Source: Lobosporangium transversale
Taxonomy: Eukaryota; Mortierellomycota; Mortierellomycetes; Mortierellales; Mortierellaceae
Reading direction: 5' to 3'
Assembly (NCBI RefSeq): GCF_002105155.1
Contig: NW_019029031.1
Location: 1 to 64,000, forward strand
DNA: 64,000 nucleotides
Shown here: in pieces, positions 59,792-64,000 of the stretch
Layout of the letters: each line of letters begins with the position of its first letter
Numbering within the stretch: position 1 is the first letter of the stretch
Notes under the pieces: generated by a model
Database searches by the model: none
Told to the model about the DNA's origin: nothing
The model's input: the letters and a program-made list of their open reading frames with translations, nothing else
Position numbers and translations under genes: made by a program

Positions 59792-62438
59792 ATGGCGGAG
59801 CATCAATACCAACAATTCCGAAAGGCTGGCATTATTGAGAGAGTTTGTGTCAGAATTGCTTCTACCTTTGCAAACAATGGCAGCTCGTCCTGCCATGTGA
59901 GTCTGCAAGACATTCGAGACGTGTTTCCAGATGCACAACGATTCAAACTGGAGGAACTTCCCATTCCATTCCTCATAGACCCTAATGGGAACAGGTGTGT
60001 TACTGATTATGCTGCGCTTTAACAATTATCTTTGGAATGTAAACGAAAAAACTCAATCTGGTATATTCTGTCTTCTTATCAGAGTCGAGCCACCATGCAT
60101 TGCATTTTATCCTTACAAGATCCTGGATGTCATTACAGAAGCGCCACAGTTAGGCAACAGCAATAGCAGCAGCAGCAGCACTGAAGCTAGCAGTGCCAAC
60201 ACCAGCAGCACCAACACCAACACCAACACCAACACCAACACCAGCACAAATACCAACACCGACAATACCAACAGCAATAGCAACAGCAATCACAGTGCCG
60301 CCATCCACTTGCCTACATTCAGAAAGTCAGCAAAGTATGCTCGGGATACTCTTTCACCATTGTCAAACTTGATCCAATCTTTCAATTCACTCCTTACTAC
60401 TCGCAACAATGCATATATCGAGGTGGTCAACTTTAACCTTGAGAAGGTTGCGGATTTGCTCTTGGAGGCCGAAGAGAAGGACGACAAGGTGGCTAACCTG
60501 CTTTTGGAAACCAAAGAGAAGGACAGCGAGATGTTTAAACTGCAAGAGAAGATGCTTAAACTGCAAGAGGAGATGCTTAAACTGCAAGAGGAGATACTTA
60601 AACTGCAATTGGAAGCTAAGGAGAAGAATGAAAAAATGCAGCATCAAAGCCTCGACAAACTTGCCTTGCTTCAACAGCATGTTGATGCTATTCTCACCCA
60701 GAATGCTGGACTTCACGAATGTCTATTTTCCCGACTATTTATCATTTTACCTGTCGACCACACCAAGTGGGACCCAATGAATGTCTTGAAGAACAAGCTC
60801 CGTGTTCATTTCCTATGTGAATGTGGAGACCACACTACAATGACAAGCAAGAGTAGTCAGAGTCAACTCCATATTGCCAATCATGATGGATACGAGATCC
60901 GAGACAGCGCGAGATTCTTCCGCAAGTATGGAAAGCACATATTCATCCTCTTGCAGTGGCTCAAGCTAGGAATGTCCTCGTCTACATCTCTGGCACTATC
61001 CCAAGATTCGATAGATGCCGGTATCGATTGTTCAATCGACTATATGGAAGCACTCTCTAAAGAGGACCCAACCTTGAACAGCATTACTACAATCGATGAC
61101 TATGATGACCTGAACGGATCTGATTTTCAAAATATGAGGACAACCCTTCGAGTCAATGATGAAAGCAGGCAATTTGGGGATATGTACAGGATCATGACCG
61201 AAACAGGCCGCACCAAATGGGTTTGTCTCGACCACTGTCGCTCGATGTATGAAGAAAAAGAACAGAAGGCATTTATAAATGCAGTGAAAGTGAATAGTGG
61301 CAAATATAACTCGCATCTTGGTAAATTAACTATCACATTGGAGTCCAGAGAGAGAGCTAAAGAGCTCTTCGATGCACTAAGCAGTTCAATACGAGTTTAC
61401 GAGTTGGATATCACATTTGACTGGGATTGGACTGAGATTGATCTTGAAGCATTTGAGAGTGCTTTGGCAGTGTCGAGTGTATCGAATCTTCGACTTGGAC
61501 TTGCACGGACTCAAGGAAACACCGAGATAAAAGCACCTTCAACATCCGGGCGATATGAAAGACTTATTCGAATCATGGAGCTCAGTAATATGAAAACAAT
61601 CCATATCGCTCTATCTCAGGATCTCATAAAGCTTCTCAGTTTACGGCCCAGAAGATCGTCACGCCTTCATAAGCTGACATATGAGATGAAGGCTCAATTG
61701 ACTGGAACCATTGAATTACAAGGAGTTGTAAATTCACTCAAGACTAGCACGACATTGACGATTTTGAACTTGAGTAGCGGCTCAATCGGGGGTGAAGGGA
61801 CTCTGGCGCTGTCAGGAGCGCTCAAGGCTAATACTAGTTTGACAACTTTGAACTTGAGCTACAACAGAATTGGAAAGGAAGGAGCTCTGGCATTGTCAGA
61901 GGCACTCAAGGTTAACACTAGTTTGACGACATTGGACTTGAGCTACAACAGAATTGGAAAGGAAGGAGCTCTGGCATTGTCAGAGGCGCTCAAGGCCAAT
62001 GCAACTTTGGCGACGTTAAGCTTGAGTAGCAACTCGATTGGAAAGGAAGGAGCTCAGGCATTGTCAGAGGCACTCAAGGTTAACAATAATCTGTCGACTT
62101 TGAGCTTGGGTGACAACTCGATTGGAAAGGAAGGGGCTCTGGCACTGTCAGAGGTGCTCAAGGCCAATGCAACTTTGGCGACGCTAAGCTTGTGGGGCAA
62201 CTCGATTGGAAAGGAAGGAGCTCTGGCATTGTCAGAGGCACTCAAGGTTAACACTAATTTGACGACTTTGAATTTGAATGCCAACTCAATTGGAAAGGAA
62301 GGAGCTCTGGCATTGTCAGAGGCGCTTAAGGTCAATGCAACTTTGACGGCTTTGGACTTGATGTTCAGCTCAATTGGGGATAAAGCAGCTCTGGCAATTT
62401 CAGAAGCACTCAAGGAAAACGCGGTTTTAACTCAATAA
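59792..62438 (+). CDS. leucine-rich-repeat protein with coiled coil
   Basis: Two exons (59792-59994 and 60083-62438) give 852 aa. The N-terminal block (FRKAGIIERVCVRIAS, then DIRDVFPDAQRFKLEELPIPF) matches a region I associate with LRR proteins of early-diverging fungi. A Ser/Thr/Asn-rich stretch follows, with (TN)n runs. A coiled coil with exact 7-residue units (MLKLQEE) lies at about 220-250. A middle domain around LFIILPVDHTKWDP and VHFLCECGDHT is shared by many LRR and NACHT proteins of this group, as I recall it; its function is unknown. The C-terminus is eight 28-residue RI-type LRR units (LKxNTSLTTLDLSYNxIGKEGALALSEA), nearly identical to each other. Such arrays bind proteins. The start is the first ATG that gives the conserved N-terminal block. 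Confidence 0.85.
60537..60606 (+). repeat. 21-nt tandem repeat coding heptad units
   Basis: Units of ATGCTTAAACTGCAAGAGGAG occur in near-identical copies, each coding seven residues of a coiled coil. Confidence 0.85.
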
Positions 62439-62615
62439 ATAAGAGCGCCTTAAGCGTCAAATAAGGGACACTGATGTTGTTAGACACACTCAGGACTGTC
62501 TGGCCGACTTTGGATCGTTTTTGGGATACATGATTGATTGGTAGATGAAATAGTTCTAGAATAGTTAAAGAAAATAGTCTGGTTTAAATAAAAAGCTTGC
62601 TTGTAACAGCCAAGC
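61717..62615 (+). repeat. left arm of a large inverted repeat
   Basis: Covers LRR units and the 3' UTR of the LRR gene. Its reverse complement returns at 62850-64000 with about 90 percent identity in the 3' UTR and higher in the LRR part. Confidence 0.9.
62587..62592 (+). terminator. polyadenylation signal AATAAA of the left LRR gene
   Basis: AATAAA lies about 150 bases past the stop, within TTTAAATAAAAAGC. Confidence 0.5.
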
Positions 62616-62872
62616 AGCCATGACAGCGTTGGCTTTTAATCCTTTGATGCCAGCTCTTCCTCTTCTTGGAAGACCTCGCATGCCTATGTCGCTGAAAGCT
62701 CATTCTTTACAATAAGACTGCACGCTCATCAATATCGGTTCAGTGGAAGATTCGTAAACAGCTTTCTTCAATGCTACGCTACGTAAAGCATAGTTGCAAA
62801 ATATAAAGACGGCAAAATTGTTCTCCCTTAGTACAAAGACTTCATTGTCGCTTGGCTGTTACAAGCAAGCTT

Positions 62873-62878
62873 TTTATT
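62873..62878 (-). terminator. polyadenylation signal AATAAA of the right LRR gene
   Basis: The mirror image of the left gene's AATAAA, on the minus strand. Confidence 0.5.
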
Positions 62879-63026
62879 TAAACCAGACTATTTTCTTTAA
62901 CTATTCCAGAACTATTTCAACTATCAATCAATCAAGTATCCCAAAAACGATCCAATGTTGACCAGTCAGTCCTGAGTATGTCTAACAGCATCGGTGTCCC
63001 TTATTTGACGCCTAAGGCGTTCTTAC

Positions 63027-64000
63027 TTATTGAGTTAAAACCGTGTTTTCCTTGAGTGCTTCCGAAATTGCCAGATCTACTTCCTTTCCAATCGAGTCGA
63101 CCGCCAAGCCCAAAACTGTCAAAGTTGCATTGACCTTAAGCGCCTCTGACAATGCCAGAGCTCCTTCCTTTCCAATTGAGTTGGCATTCAAATTCAAAGT
63201 CGTCAAATTAGTGTTAACCTTGAGTGCCTCTGACAATGCCAGAGCTCCTTCCTTTCCAATTGAGTTGGCATTCAAATTCAAAGTCGTCAAATTAGTGTTA
63301 ACCTTGAGTGCCTCTGACAATGCCAGAGCTCCTTCCTTTCCAATCGAGTTGCCCCACAAGCTTAGCGTCGCCAAAGTTGCATTGGCCTTGAGCACCTCTG
63401 ACAGTGCCAGAGCCCCTTCCTTTCCAATCGAGTTGTCACCCAAGTGCAAAGTCATCAAAGTTACATTGGCCTTGAGCGCCTCTGACAATGCCAGAGCTCC
63501 TTCCTTTCCAATCGAGTTGCCCCACAAGCTTAGCGTCGCCAAAGTTGCATTGGCCTTGAGCACCTCTGACAGTGCCAGAGCCCCTTCCTTTCCAATCGAG
63601 TTGTCACCCAAGCTCAAAGTCGACAGATTATTGTTAACCTTGAGTGCCTCTGACAATGCCTGAGCTCCTTCCTTTCCAATCGAGTTGCTACTCAAGCTTA
63701 ACGTCGCCAAAGTTGCATTGGCCTTGAGCGCCTCTGACAATGCCAGAGCTCCTTCCTTTCCAATTCTGTTGTAGCTCAAGTCCAATGTCGTCAAACTAGT
63801 GTTAACCTTGAGTGCCTCTGACAATGCCAGAGCTCCTTCCTTTCCAATTCTGTTGTAGCTCAAGTTCAAAGTTGTCAAACTAGTATTAGCCTTGAGCGCT
63901 CCTGACAGCGCCAGAGTCCCTTCACCCCCGATTGAGCCGCTACTCAAGTTCAAAATCGTCAATGTCGTGCTAGTCTTGAGTGAATTTACAACTCCTTGTA
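63027..64000 (-). CDS. second leucine-rich-repeat gene, partial (C-terminal part, 5' end outside the window)
   Basis: The minus-strand frame runs from the window edge to a stop at 63027 and encodes at least eleven 28-residue LRR units. The first six match the left gene's first six. Units 7-8 look like a copy of the 5-6 pair. Units 9 and 10 are exact DNA duplicates of 84 bases. The last unit differs (AVDSIGKEVDLAIS versus MFSSIGDKAALAIS in the left gene). It is the inverted copy of the left gene. Whether the N-terminal part is intact cannot be seen. Same expected protein-binding role; same family caveats. Confidence 0.8.
   Translation of the reverse strand, partial: QGVVNSLKTSTTLTILNLSSGSIGGEGTLALSGALKANTSLTTLNLSYNRIGKEGALALSEALKVNTSLTTLDLSYNRIGKEGALALSEALKANATLATLSLSSNSIGKEGAQALSEALKVNNNLSTLSLGDNSIGKEGALALSEVLKANATLATLSLWGNSIGKEGALALSEALKANVTLMTLHLGDNSIGKEGALALSEVLKANATLATLSLWGNSIGKEGALALSEALKVNTNLTTLNLNANSIGKEGALALSEALKVNTNLTTLNLNANSIGKEGALALSEALKVNATLTVLGLAVDSIGKEVDLAISEALKENTVLTQ
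63154..63321 (-). repeat. exact tandem duplication of one 84-base LRR unit
   Basis: Two adjacent 84-base units are identical by eye, including synonymous sites, and match unit 7 of the left gene. Confidence 0.85.

Larger units (their letters stand above)
62439..63026. other. convergent 3' region between the two LRR genes
   Basis: The two inverted 3' UTRs are about 90 percent complementary. A unique spacer of 234 bases (62616-62849) separates the arms. No gene is in the spacer. Confidence 0.75.
62850..64000 (-). repeat. right arm of the inverted repeat
   Basis: Reverse complement of the left arm, longer by three LRR units, and cut by the window edge. Confidence 0.9.

Noticed and set aside
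61740-62430. CRISPR-like regularly spaced repeats
   Set aside because: The 84-base periodicity is continuous coding for 28-residue LRR units with no spacers; eukaryotic gene.
63043-63663. Plus-strand frame of 206 codons with internal repeats
   Set aside because: It is the antisense reading of the 84-base LRR units of the minus-strand gene.

Overview
The window reads as nuclear DNA of an early-diverging, Mortierella-like fungus (Mucoromycota/Mortierellomycotina). This is inferred from gene content and style, not from a search. The genes are intron-containing with short GT-AG introns, and the intergenic DNA is AT-rich with very long A/T homopolymers and microsatellites. Three protein families are ones I associate with this group: NACHT-WD40 proteins, Crinklers, and proteins built from 28-residue leucine-rich repeats. 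I found no rRNA, tRNA, CRISPR array or intact transposon.

Layout. 1-4.35 kb is simple-sequence DNA without a supported gene. 4.4-10.4 kb (minus) is a very large NLR-like gene with a helical N-terminus, NACHT ATPase, pentapeptide repeats and WD40 repeats. Divergent from it, 11.7-14.2 kb (plus) holds an intact three-exon Crinkler (CRN) gene with a ubiquitin-like N-terminus and a P-loop NTPase. 14.2-18.4 kb is a graveyard: a broken NTPase/nuclease-like effector gene, a second copy of the Crinkler C-terminus, and a broken Sel1-repeat gene. 18.4-24.5 kb is gene-free, CT- and A/T-rich DNA.

24.5-54.2 kb is a housekeeping block: a ten-exon DIP2/Mug62-like tandem AMP-binding protein (plus), a four-exon FAD monooxygenase (plus), then seven minus-strand genes: membrane-anchored GH5 exo-beta-1,3-glucanase, CTP synthase, GNAT acetyltransferase, a disordered protein with a Cys-rich tail, a 14-TM-type MFS transporter and an OPT oligopeptide transporter (six coding genes are counted individually below; no further intact one was seen). 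54.2-59.8 kb holds decayed coding remnants.

59.8-64 kb carries an LRR gene that is followed, tail to tail, by an inverted second copy running off the window. The two arms form a large imperfect palindrome, with 8 and at least 11 LRR units. The exon structures given in the entries were built by hand from GT-AG sites and reading-frame continuity; every multi-exon model closes in frame.

The two ends of the window are rich in recognition and effector-like families (NACHT-WD40, CRN, LRR), with duplication, decay and repeat-number change. The middle is conserved metabolism, wall synthesis and transport. The most interesting signals are the inverted LRR pair with near-identical repeat units, a frame-neutral 30-nt micro-exon supplying half of a bipartite nuclear localisation signal in the CRN gene, and paired poly-T/poly-A tracts inside introns.
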